64,000 nt of DNA from positions 4,092,001 through 4,156,000 of the forward strand of contig JAHBZM010000001.1 in NCBI GenBank assembly GCA_019635435.1. Direction: 5' to 3'. Below are positions 33,334 through 39,949 of this stretch, piece after piece (positions within the stretch are counted from its first letter, which is position 1; every line of letters starts with the position of its first letter). Under the pieces are notes generated by a model. It saw only the letters and a program-made list of their open reading frames with translations, ran no database searches and was not told the DNA's origin. Origin of the DNA: Ramlibacter sp. GTDB lineage: Bacteria > Pseudomonadota > Gammaproteobacteria > Burkholderiales > Burkholderiaceae_C. The translations under genes were made by a program, and so were the position numbers.

Positions 33334-33810
33334 TCACGCCGCGCGCAAGGCCATTCGAATCTCTCGCGCCAGCGCCGGGCGCAATTCGGGGCGCACATAG
33401 CGCCCCACGCTCACCGTGCGGCCCCGGGCCGACAGTGCGATCAGCGAACGGTCGCCGGCGGTGGGCTCGACGCGAACCCATTCGCGGCTGAACTCCGCGC
33501 GCTCCAGCTTGCCCGCATTCTCCAGCTCCACCACCAGCTGCCCGCCTTCCAGCGAAATCCGCTCGCCGTCCGTGGCATGGCGGGCATAGACCAGGAAGGC
33601 CGCGCCCACCGCCATCAGTTCGATCCAGGCAAATGGCAGCACCAGATGCGCGCCCTGCCACCAGAACAGCATGCCGATGCCGAGCGACACCACGCACAGT
33701 GACAGGTACATCCAGCCCAGCTGGGCGGGAGTGACCGAGCAGTTGCGCTTCAAGAACCAGTGGATGTTCTGGCCCGAGGTGGTGGCGAATCGGAAAACGG
33801 GGCTCGACAC
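33334..33810 (-). CDS. DUF2244 membrane protein
   Basis: This 158-aa protein has two central hydrophobic helices (~32-49 and ~57-76) and a C-terminal soluble domain (LVVELENAGKLERAEFSREWVRVE, GRYVRPELRPALAREIRMALR), which matches DUF2244. DUF2244 proteins commonly precede the cytochrome oxidase genes in proteobacteria. Their role is unestablished, probably oxidase-related. The start is a GTG at 33810. About 65 bp separate it from coxB, so they may share a transcript. Confidence 0.8.
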   Translation of the reverse strand: MSSPVFRFATTSGQNIHWFLKRNCSVTPAQLGWMYLSLCVVSLGIGMLFWWQGAHLVLPFAWIELMAVGAAFLVYARHATDGERISLEGGQLVVELENAGKLERAEFSREWVRVEPTAGDRSLIALSARGRTVSVGRYVRPELRPALAREIRMALRAA

Positions 33811-33891
33811 AGGCGTGCGCCTACAAAATCAGCCGTCAATTGTAGCGTGGGTTTACCCCTAAACCCGCCCACCCTGTGGCGCGCTCGGGCT

Positions 33892-34794
33892 TCAGCGTCC
33901 GGGCTTGCCCGAGCGCAGCATGCTGCGCATGTCGCGCAGCGACACCGCGCTGTGCTCGTCCATGCGCACCCGCGGCGCCGGCTTGAGGGCATGGCCATAG
34001 ATGATCTCGAAGGTCAGCGAGAGCCGCCCGGACGGCACCGGCTGCGCCAGCCGGGCCGCCAGTTCCCGCTCCAGATCGGCCCGCCAGCGGCGTCCGCGCA
34101 GGCCGGCAAACCGCGCGGGGTGCAGGTTGGCGCCCAGTTCCCGAAGCTCCTGGATCATCCGGCCCGGGCTCTCCCAGCTCAGCACAATGCGCTCCATGTC
34201 CATCACCGGTTCGGCAAACCCGGCCTGCACCAGCATGTCGCCCCAGTCGTGCATGTCGGTGAATTCATGGGCCGGCGCCGGCCAGCCCAGCGCCTGGTAC
34301 AGCGCGCGCAGCTCGCGCAGCGTGTCGGGCCCCAGCGCCGAGAACATGACGAAGCCATCGGTCGCCAGCGCCTGGTGCCACTGGCGGATCAGCGCCAGCG
34401 GGTCCGCTTCCATGTGCAGGGCCATGTTGGCCCAGACCATCTGCACGGCGCCTTCCGGTGGCGGCGCGGCCCGGGTTTTGCCGCCCCGCCAGCGGCCCGG
34501 TTGCCACCACGGCTTTGCTATGGTTTGCATAGCAAGCTGTGCCCGGCTGTCCTGGACTTCCACCACAAAACAATCCGAATCCGGGTAGCGCGCGGCCAGC
34601 AGCGCATGGGCCTGCAGCCCGCCGCGCACTGGCGCCCAGTGGGCCCAGGCGGCGGGTTGCATCCTGATCCACTGCAGCCGGTCCTCCATGCGCCGCGCCA
34701 CCTCTTCGTGCAGCCAGGGTGAGGCCGCGGGCGCGGACCGCTGCCAGCGCGCGGCGGCGACAGGGTCGATGGTGGGGGGGCGTTCGGAAGCCAT
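33892..34794 (-). CDS. BioC-like SAM-dependent methyltransferase
   Basis: This is a 300-aa protein similar to malonyl-ACP O-methyltransferase-type (BioC) proteins: RWQRSAPAASPWLHEEVARRM, VQMVWANMALHMEADPLALI, GPDTLRELRALY and HDWGDMLVQAGFAEPVMDME. The usual glycine-rich SAM motif I (DLGCGTG-like) is not recognisable, and the region where it should lie is replaced by GGLQAHALLAARYPDSDCFV. SAM binding is therefore uncertain. Repeat copy F lies antisense just after this region and encodes VQDSRAQLAMQTIAKP. Divergent from the ComF-type gene by 34 bp. Confidence 0.7.
   Translation of the reverse strand: MASERPPTIDPVAAARWQRSAPAASPWLHEEVARRMEDRLQWIRMQPAAWAHWAPVRGGLQAHALLAARYPDSDCFVVEVQDSRAQLAMQTIAKPWWQPGRWRGGKTRAAPPPEGAVQMVWANMALHMEADPLALIRQWHQALATDGFVMFSALGPDTLRELRALYQALGWPAPAHEFTDMHDWGDMLVQAGFAEPVMDMERIVLSWESPGRMIQELRELGANLHPARFAGLRGRRWRADLERELAARLAQPVPSGRLSLTFEIIYGHALKPAPRVRMDEHSAVSLRDMRSMLRSGKPGR
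34514..34562 (+). repeat. Dispersed ~50-bp element, copy F
   Basis: It reads GCTAT-N7-ATAGC, then CTGTGCCCGG and TGGACTTCC. It is antisense in the BioC-like gene and its frame is the same as for copies E and G. Confidence 0.75.
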
Positions 34795-34828
34795 GGAATG
34801 CGGGGGCAGCGCCGAGTATATTGAGCCG

Positions 34829-35524
34829 ATGTTCCGTGAGCTGATCGCCAGGGCCGAAGCCGCCATTCCCGGGCAGTGCGCGGTCTGCCAGGCATGGCCT
34901 TCACGGCCGCTGTGCGAAAGCTGCGTGGCGCGGTTTGCGCAGCCGGTGCCACGCTGCGCCACGTGCGCCGAGCCGGTGGCCGCCGGCCTGCGCCGGTGCG
35001 GGCCCTGCGTGGCGGCACCGCCGCCGCTGGATGCCTGCCTGGCCGCGGTGGCCTACGCCTACCCCTGGTCGCACTGCATCGCCGACTTCAAGTTCCGCGG
35101 CCAGGCCGGCTGGGCCCGGGCCTTTGCCACCCTGCTGCGCAGCACACCCTGGGCCGAGCCGGCCCTGGAAACCAGTGACCTCGTGCTGCCCATGCCGCTG
35201 TCGCGCGAACGGCTGCGCGAGCGCGGATTCAACCAGGCCCTGCTGCTGGCGCGCCGCCTGGCGCCGGCCAAAACCGACGCCACGCTGCTGCTGCGCGTGC
35301 GCGACACCCCACCCCAGCGGGCGCTGGACCGGGCGGCCCGCCAGCACAACGTGCGTGATGCTTTTGCGGTGGAGCCCCTGCGCGCGGCGCAGTTGCGGGA
35401 GCGCCGGGTGGTGCTGGTGGACGATGTGATGACCAGCGGGGCCTCGCTGCACGCCGCCGCCCGGGCACTGCGCGGGGCCGGTGCGGCCCATGTCACGGCC
35501 CTGGTGCTCGCGCGCACTGACTGA
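34829..35524 (+). CDS. ComF-family phosphoribosyltransferase
   Basis: This 231-aa protein has an N-terminal double zinc-ribbon (CAVCQAWPSRPLCESC and CATCAEPVAAGLRRCGPC) and a C-terminal phosphoribosyltransferase domain with the PRPP loop RVVLVDDVMTSGASLHAAA. ComF proteins support DNA uptake and transformation in naturally competent bacteria; an alternative role in purine or repair metabolism is possible. ATG 34829 puts the zinc site at the start. Divergent from the BioC-like gene, a gene order I recall from other betaproteobacteria. Confidence 0.88.
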   Translation: MFRELIARAEAAIPGQCAVCQAWPSRPLCESCVARFAQPVPRCATCAEPVAAGLRRCGPCVAAPPPLDACLAAVAYAYPWSHCIADFKFRGQAGWARAFATLLRSTPWAEPALETSDLVLPMPLSRERLRERGFNQALLLARRLAPAKTDATLLLRVRDTPPQRALDRAARQHNVRDAFAVEPLRAAQLRERRVVLVDDVMTSGASLHAAARALRGAGAAHVTALVLARTD

Positions 35525-35535
35525 GCGCCGCCGGG

Positions 35536-35601
35536 CCGCCCCAAGGCGCGAAGGCCCCCTCGGGGGGCAGCGACCCACTCAAAGCGGGGGAGCGTGGGGG
35601 C
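35536..35601. repeat. GC-rich intergenic hairpin repeat
   Basis: This extragenic block contains the hairpin GCCCCC-TC-GGGGGGC and the flank GCGGGGGAGCGTGGGGGCT. From memory, blocks of this look (CCCAAGG...CCCCCTCGGGGGG...GGGGAGCGTGGGGGCT) occur many times between genes in Comamonadaceae. Only one copy is in this window. Confidence 0.55.
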
Positions 35602-35655
35602 TCTGAACCCGGCTCGGCGTGGCCGCGCCACCATGAATCGTCACAATAGCGCGCC

Positions 35656-36123
35656 ATGTTCCACATCGTCCTGGTCGAACCCGAAATCCCGCCCAACACC
35701 GGCAATGTCATCCGGCTCGCGGCCAACACCGGCTGCACGCTGCACCTGATTGAGCCGCTGGGCTTTTCAATGGATGACAAGCACATGCGCCGCGCCGGGC
35801 TGGACTACCACGAGTACGCCGAGGTCCGCCGCCACGGCGACTGGGCCGCCTTTCTCGCCAGCCAGCAGCCCGATCCGGCCCGGCTCTTTGCCCTGACCAC
35901 GCGTGGCACGCGGCGGCCGCACGAGGTGGCTTTCCAGCCCGGCGACTGGCTGGTGTTTGGCTCTGAAACCCGGGGCCTGGCGCCTGAGCTGCGTGACAGC
36001 TTCGCGCCAGCCCAGCGGCTGGCCCTGCCCATGCGCGCGGGGCAGCGTAGCCTGAACCTGTCCAACGCCGTGGCGGTCACGGTCTTTGAGGCCTGGCGCC
36101 AGAACGGCTTCGCCAGCACCTGA
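35656..36123 (+). CDS. trmL: tRNA (cytidine/uridine-2'-O-)-methyltransferase TrmL
   Basis: This SPOUT-class RNA methyltransferase modifies the wobble 2'-O of tRNA-Leu anticodons. The 155-aa protein is a minimal SPOUT domain: MFHIVLVEPEIPPNTGNVIR, the SAM-binding knot LVFGSETRGLAPEL and LPMRAGQRSLNLSNAVAVTV. Length equals E. coli TrmL. It stands alone after the GC-rich hairpin repeat and before an AT-rich spacer. Confidence 0.95.
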   Translation: MFHIVLVEPEIPPNTGNVIRLAANTGCTLHLIEPLGFSMDDKHMRRAGLDYHEYAEVRRHGDWAAFLASQQPDPARLFALTTRGTRRPHEVAFQPGDWLVFGSETRGLAPELRDSFAPAQRLALPMRAGQRSLNLSNAVAVTVFEAWRQNGFAST

Positions 36124-36127
36124 TTAC

Positions 36128-36167
36128 TTCAGGCTTATTTACTTTAAGCTTGAATTATTCAATAATT
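36128..36167. other. AT-rich inverted repeats downstream of trmL
   Basis: Two adjacent palindromes: TTCAGGCTT (36128-36136) with AAGCTTGAA (36146-36154), one G-T pair; and AATTATT-C-AATAATT (36153-36167), perfect. They sit in an unusually AT-rich spacer. They may terminate trmL or form an operator/promoter for the small gene at 36258. Confidence 0.5.
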
Positions 36168-36257
36168 GTGGTCTTGGGTGGCACCCCACCCGGTTCAGGC
36201 GCGGCGACCCGTTCGCGCAACGCAACGTGTCTACAAGACCTGGAGAAGTCCGTGATC

Positions 36258-36584
36258 ATGGCCATGAGAAGAGTGCTGGGCCTGCCGCCCGCCGCGCCGC
36301 AAGGCGACCCCGCAGAACGCGCCGCGTTCGCCGTCAAGCTGACCCTCCAGGAAGTTCGCCAGCACCTGCACCAGACCGTGCACGACTGCAGCGGCTCCGA
36401 CGCCCAGCGCCTGCGCTTCAAGCTGCAGGCCGCCACCTCGGTCAAGGAGTTCTGGATGCTGCGCAGCGAGCTGTACGCATGCATTGCCCGCGGCCACAGC
36501 CAGACCGAGGCGGCGCGGCGCATCAACGCCCTGCTGCCCTGCTTTGACGGCTGGTTGCCGTCCCGGCTGCTCGTCAGGATCTGA
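36258..36584 (+). CDS. Hypothetical protein (108 aa)
   Basis: I do not recognise this protein. It is short, helical and basic. A repeated-helix look is given by LTLQEVRQHLHQTVHDCSG, LRFKLQAATSVKEFWMLRSE and GHSQTEAARRINALLP. ATG 36258 has GGAGAA ~10 nt upstream; the frame is open farther back, but only through an AT-rich spacer. It converges on and overlaps the LysR gene by 11 nt. Protein size and helical content would suit a small DNA-binding or regulatory protein, but nothing proves it. Confidence 0.5.
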   Translation: MAMRRVLGLPPAAPQGDPAERAAFAVKLTLQEVRQHLHQTVHDCSGSDAQRLRFKLQAATSVKEFWMLRSELYACIARGHSQTEAARRINALLPCFDGWLPSRLLVRI

Positions 36585-37503
36585 CGCCAGGCGCCGCCGC
36601 CTGCGGCGCAAACTCCGCCAGGAAATCCAGAAAGGCCCGCGTGCGCGCCGGCATGAACTTGCGCGTGGGCAAGGCCGCGTAAATGGTGAAGCGCCCAAAG
36701 ATCCAGTCGGGCAGCACCTGCACCAGCGAACCGCGCGCGAGGTGGTTGGCCACCAGCAGGCGCGACAGGAAGGTGATGCCCGCGCCGTCCAGCGCGGTGC
36801 GCAGCAAGACGTCAAAGCTGGTGGTCTGCAGGGCCGGCGTCCAGTCCACCTCCACCGGCCCGCCCCCGCCGCCTGCCGGCACCAGCCGGGTGCGGCGCCC
36901 GCTGTGTCCGGAATTCTGCGGCCACTGGAACTTGAGGTAGGTGTGGCGCGGCAGGTCCTGCGGCACGGCCGGCGTGCCGGCGCGCTTCAGGTAATCGGGT
37001 GAGGCGCAGGCAATCCAGTCGGTGGTGGCCAGCGGCCGGGCCACGATGTCGGCATCAAAGCCCTCGTCCACCACCAGGAAGGTCACATCGAACTCCTCGA
37101 TGCGCGACTGCGGAAACGGCTCGATCGCCAGTTCCAGCTGCACCTTGGGGTGGCGGGCGTGCCAGGTGGCGATGCGCGGCGACAGGAAATACGAGGCCAG
37201 CACCGGCGTGGCCAGCACATGCAGCGTGCCCTGCAGTTCGCGCACATGTTCGGCGGCCTCGGACTCGGCATCGGCCACCTCGTGCAGGATGTTGCGCACC
37301 CGCAGCAGGTAGGCCTCGCCAGCGTCGGTGAGTGACAGCTTGCGCGTGGTGCGCTGCATCAGCCGCGCGCCCAGTTGCTCTTCCAGCGCCGCGACCGTGC
37401 GGGTCACGGCAGCGGGCGACATGTCCAGCGCACGCGCGGCCGACGCAAAGCCGCCTTCGTCCGCCACGCGCTGGAACACCCTCATCGACAGGAAGCGATC
37501 CAT
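36574..37503 (-). CDS. LysR-family transcriptional regulator
   Basis: This 309-aa protein has an N-terminal winged helix-turn-helix (MDRFLSMRVFQRVADEGGFA, then SPAAVTRTVAALEEQLGARLMQRTTRK) and a C-terminal periplasmic-binding-like effector domain. The frame is open upstream, but ATG 37503 begins at the conserved start of the HTH. It is divergent from the DUF4148 gene, and a candidate LysR-type site (37535-37551) lies just upstream. No enzyme operon is adjacent, so the effector is unknown. Confidence 0.88.
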   Translation of the reverse strand: MDRFLSMRVFQRVADEGGFASAARALDMSPAAVTRTVAALEEQLGARLMQRTTRKLSLTDAGEAYLLRVRNILHEVADAESEAAEHVRELQGTLHVLATPVLASYFLSPRIATWHARHPKVQLELAIEPFPQSRIEEFDVTFLVVDEGFDADIVARPLATTDWIACASPDYLKRAGTPAVPQDLPRHTYLKFQWPQNSGHSGRRTRLVPAGGGGGPVEVDWTPALQTTSFDVLLRTALDGAGITFLSRLLVANHLARGSLVQVLPDWIFGRFTIYAALPTRKFMPARTRAFLDFLAEFAPQAAAPGVRS

Positions 37504-37534
37504 TTGAAACAAATCTGATACAAGATCAACCATT

Positions 37535-37551
37535 ATTGCAGATACCGCAAT
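37535..37551. promoter_or_regulatory. Candidate LysR-type binding site
   Basis: Interrupted palindrome ATTGC-N7-GCAAT with T-N11-A spacing, 32 bp upstream of the LysR start codon. This is the geometry expected of an autoregulatory LysR site. The remaining ~160 bp to the DUF4148 gene show no other clear feature. Confidence 0.5.
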
Positions 37552-37716
37552 GTTCAATTGATGACTATACGGTTTCCAAATGGCGATGGGCTGCGTAAAG
37601 TACGAACCATCGATGAGAAAGAAAGCCTTCCAGGCGACTCACCGAGGCTGGAGTTGACGGGTTGATGAAGCCCGCCAAGCCCGGAAATGTCACTCAACCA
37701 CGAAAGGACCTTCATC

Positions 37717-38001
37717 ATGAAAGCCACTCACATTCTCGCCATCGCCTCCCTGTCCACCCTGGCCGCCTTTGGCGCCCACGCGGACGAGTACTACGGTTCG
37801 CAGTACGCCATGCAGATCGACGGCCAGCGCAGCCGCGCCGAAGTGCAGGCCGAAGCCCGCAACCCGGTCATGATCAGCAACGGCGGCACCGGCGTTCACG
37901 CTGTGGTGAAGTCGGGTCTGGACCGCGCCGAAGTCCGCGCCGAAGCCGCTGCCGCGCTGCGCGCCGGCGAAATCCCCCAGGGTGAAATCGGCCTGATGTA
38001 A
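37717..38001 (+). CDS. DUF4148 small exported protein
   Basis: This 94-aa protein has a signal peptide (MKATHILAIASLSTLAAFGAHA) and a DUF4148-like body: SRAEVQAEARNPV and DRAEVRAEAAAALRAGEIPQGE. The two copies of R-A-E-V-(Q/R)-A-E-A show the internal repetition typical of this Burkholderiales family. Function is unknown; the protein is probably periplasmic. AAAGGA precedes ATG 37717. A hairpin with a short T-rich tail follows. Confidence 0.8.
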   Translation: MKATHILAIASLSTLAAFGAHADEYYGSQYAMQIDGQRSRAEVQAEARNPVMISNGGTGVHAVVKSGLDRAEVRAEAAAALRAGEIPQGEIGLM

Positions 38002-38020
38002 ATCGGCAACCGCGCCCACG

Positions 38021-38061
38021 GCCAGCCGCCACGCCCTCACGGGCCTGGCGGTTTGGCTTTT
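38021..38061 (+). terminator. Probable terminator of the DUF4148 gene
   Basis: An imperfect stem GCCAGCCGCCACGCCC / GGGCCTGGCGGTTTGGC with TCAC loop is followed by CTTTT. Confidence 0.6.
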
Positions 38062-38086
38062 GGGGGGCGCGAAGACGGCCGCCCGC

Positions 38087-38542
38087 TCAGGGGTAGCGGC
38101 GGGCCAGCGACTCGGCCACGCAGACCGGCTTGTCCAGGCCCTCGCACTCGACGGTCACGCTCCAGGTCATCTGCATGCCGTTGTTGGCGATCGGCTCGCA
38201 GGCCAGCAGCTTCATGCGCGCGCGCAGGCGGCTGCCCACGGGCACGGGCGAGGTGAAACGCACCCGGTTCAGGCCGTAGTTCACGCCCATGCGCGACTCC
38301 AGGATCTCCATGGACGATTCAAAAAATCGGGGGATCAGCGACAGCGTGAGGAAGCCGTGCGCAATGGGGGCACCAAACGGCCCCGCCTTGGCTTTTTCCA
38401 CGTCCACGTGGATCCACTGGTGGTCGCCCGTGGCCTGCGCGAACAGGTTGACCTGCTCCTGGGTGATGGTGATCCAGTCGCTGACAGCGACCTCCTGCCC
38501 CACCAGCGGCGGCAGCTCGGAAAGCGTTTGAAAGGTTTTCAT
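38087..38542 (-). CDS. MaoC-like (R)-specific enoyl-CoA hydratase
   Basis: This is a hotdog-fold hydratase of 151 aa. The hydratase-2 motif is complete (FAQATGDHQWIHVDVEKA, GPFGAPIAHGFLTLSL), with Asp and His as catalytic residues. Such enzymes hydrate trans-2-enoyl-CoA to (R)-3-hydroxyacyl-CoA, feeding polyhydroxyalkanoate synthesis or beta-oxidation side routes. Start is ATG 38542; the frame is open upstream through non-homologous sequence. It lies ~95 bp downstream of the ParA-like gene with no evident functional link. Confidence 0.85.
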   Translation of the reverse strand: MKTFQTLSELPPLVGQEVAVSDWITITQEQVNLFAQATGDHQWIHVDVEKAKAGPFGAPIAHGFLTLSLIPRFFESSMEILESRMGVNYGLNRVRFTSPVPVGSRLRARMKLLACEPIANNGMQMTWSVTVECEGLDKPVCVAESLARRYP

Positions 38543-38636
38543 GCGCCCAATGTAGCAACCATGGGCTCGCCCGCTTGTCGGGCCAGTGACAGGCCGCCGC
38601 CCGCAAGCGCCACCGCAAACGCCCCTGGGCGCGCCA

Positions 38637-39254
38637 TCAGGCGTCGAGCCAGCGGCAGATGCCTTCCCACTGCTCCAGGTCCTTCTGGACCCGGCCCGGC
38701 GCCACGTCAAACAGCGTGAGGCCACGCGCCGCCAGGTGGATGTAGTTCTGCGTGTGGCGCAGGTAGCCCAGCACCGGCAGGCCCAGGCTGTCGACGAACT
38801 CGTGCAGCTTGTCGGCCGCGATGGTGCGCGAATCGACCCGCATGCCCACAATGCCCACCTGCAGCTGCGCCGCCTTGCGGTGCTCGGCCAGTTCGTCGAG
38901 GAAGGCGCGCGTGGCAAAAATGTCGAACACGCTGGGCTGCAGCGGCACGATCACCCGGTCGGCCAGCTTGAGCACCTCCTTGAACATCTTGCCGTGCAGG
39001 CCCGCCGGGGTGTCAAGCACCACATGGGTCGTGCCCTTGGGCGGTTTGGCTAGGTTGTCGGCGGTCAGCTCCCAGGTGCTGATCGGCCTTGCCTCGGGTG
39101 GCCGCAGTCCGAGCCACAGCCGGGACGACTGCTGGCGGTCGGCGTCCCCGAGCATCACCGGATGGCCCCGGCTCGCGAAGTAGCCGGCGACATGGGTCGC
39201 CAGCGTCGATTTCCCGACACCGCCTTTGGGATTGGCAACGACCACGACCGGCAT
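38637..39254 (-). CDS. Orphan ParA-family ATPase
   Basis: This 205-aa MinD/ParA-type ATPase has deviant Walker A ANPKGGVGKSTLATHVA, Walker A' region LGDADRQQSSRLWL and Walker B-like HVVLDTPAG. No ParB partner gene or parS-like site is visible nearby, so it is not obviously a partition cassette. It resembles short chromosomal ParA proteins (McdA/PpfA-like) that position protein complexes. Divergent from kefF by 63 bp. Confidence 0.85.
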   Translation of the reverse strand: MPVVVVANPKGGVGKSTLATHVAGYFASRGHPVMLGDADRQQSSRLWLGLRPPEARPISTWELTADNLAKPPKGTTHVVLDTPAGLHGKMFKEVLKLADRVIVPLQPSVFDIFATRAFLDELAEHRKAAQLQVGIVGMRVDSRTIAADKLHEFVDSLGLPVLGYLRHTQNYIHLAARGLTLFDVAPGRVQKDLEQWEGICRWLDA

Positions 39255-39317
39255 GAGCAGCTCCTGTGAAGTGAGGGGGCGTGCGATGTACTTCCGCAGT
39301 TACGCTATGTTAGCGGT

Positions 39318-39947
39318 ATGGACGATCCCGCAACCACCGAATTGCCGCCCCCGGTCTATCTGCTGGCGGCCCACCCCAACTGGCGCGAGTCCCGGGTCAA
39401 CCGCCGGCTGCTCGCCGCCGCCCGCGGCCTGGCGGGGGTGGACGCCCACGACCTGTACGCCACCTATGCCGACTACGCCATTGACGTGCCGGCCGAGCAG
39501 GCCCGCCTGGCCAGCGCCAGCCTGCTGGTGCTGATGCACCCGGTGCAGTGGTATTCCATGCCGGCGCTGCTCAAACTCTGGCTGGACGAGGTGCTGAGCT
39601 ACGGCTGGGCCTACGGCACCGGCGGCACCGCGCTGCGCGGCAAGGACCTGTGGCTGGTGGCCACCACGGGCGGGCCCGAGTCCTCCTACCACCCGCAGAG
39701 CTACAACCGCTATTTCTTTGACGCCTTCCTGCCGCCCTATGAGCAGACGGCCGCGCTGTGCGGCATGCGCTTCCTGCCGCCGCTGCTGCTGCACGGCGCC
39801 CACAGCGCGGGGGAGGACGAGGTCCAGGCCCATGTCGAGGTGTTTGCCGAGCGCCTGCAAAGCTACCCGCAGTGGCCCGAGCTGGACGAGCTGGAGCAAT
39901 GCCCGGCCTGCGAAGTGCCCCCCACCGACCGCCCCGAGGACACCTGA
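39318..39947 (+). CDS. kefF: KefF-like NAD(P)H oxidoreductase, potassium-efflux ancillary protein
   Basis: This is a flavodoxin-like quinone reductase of 209 aa (VYLLAAHPNWRESRVNRRLL, LLVLMHPVQWYSMPALLKLWLDE, GWAYGTGGTALRGKDLWLV). In E. coli, KefF binds KefC and is required for full glutathione-adduct-triggered potassium efflux. Its stop lies 2 nt before the kefC ATG, strongly supporting a KefF-KefC pair. A C-terminal CPAC (EQCPACEVPP) is an extra cysteine pair not typical of E. coli KefF. Confidence 0.88.
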   Translation: MDDPATTELPPPVYLLAAHPNWRESRVNRRLLAAARGLAGVDAHDLYATYADYAIDVPAEQARLASASLLVLMHPVQWYSMPALLKLWLDEVLSYGWAYGTGGTALRGKDLWLVATTGGPESSYHPQSYNRYFFDAFLPPYEQTAALCGMRFLPPLLLHGAHSAGEDEVQAHVEVFAERLQSYPQWPELDELEQCPACEVPPTDRPEDT

Positions 39948-39949
39948 GC

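Noticed and set aside
33345..33370. CATTCGAATCTC resembling a tRNA T-arm
   Set aside because: No acceptor stem or anticodon arm can be folded around it and it lies in the DUF2244 gene end.
38637..39254. A plasmid-like partition locus
   Set aside because: Only a ParA-like gene is present; there is no parB, no iterons and no replication gene.
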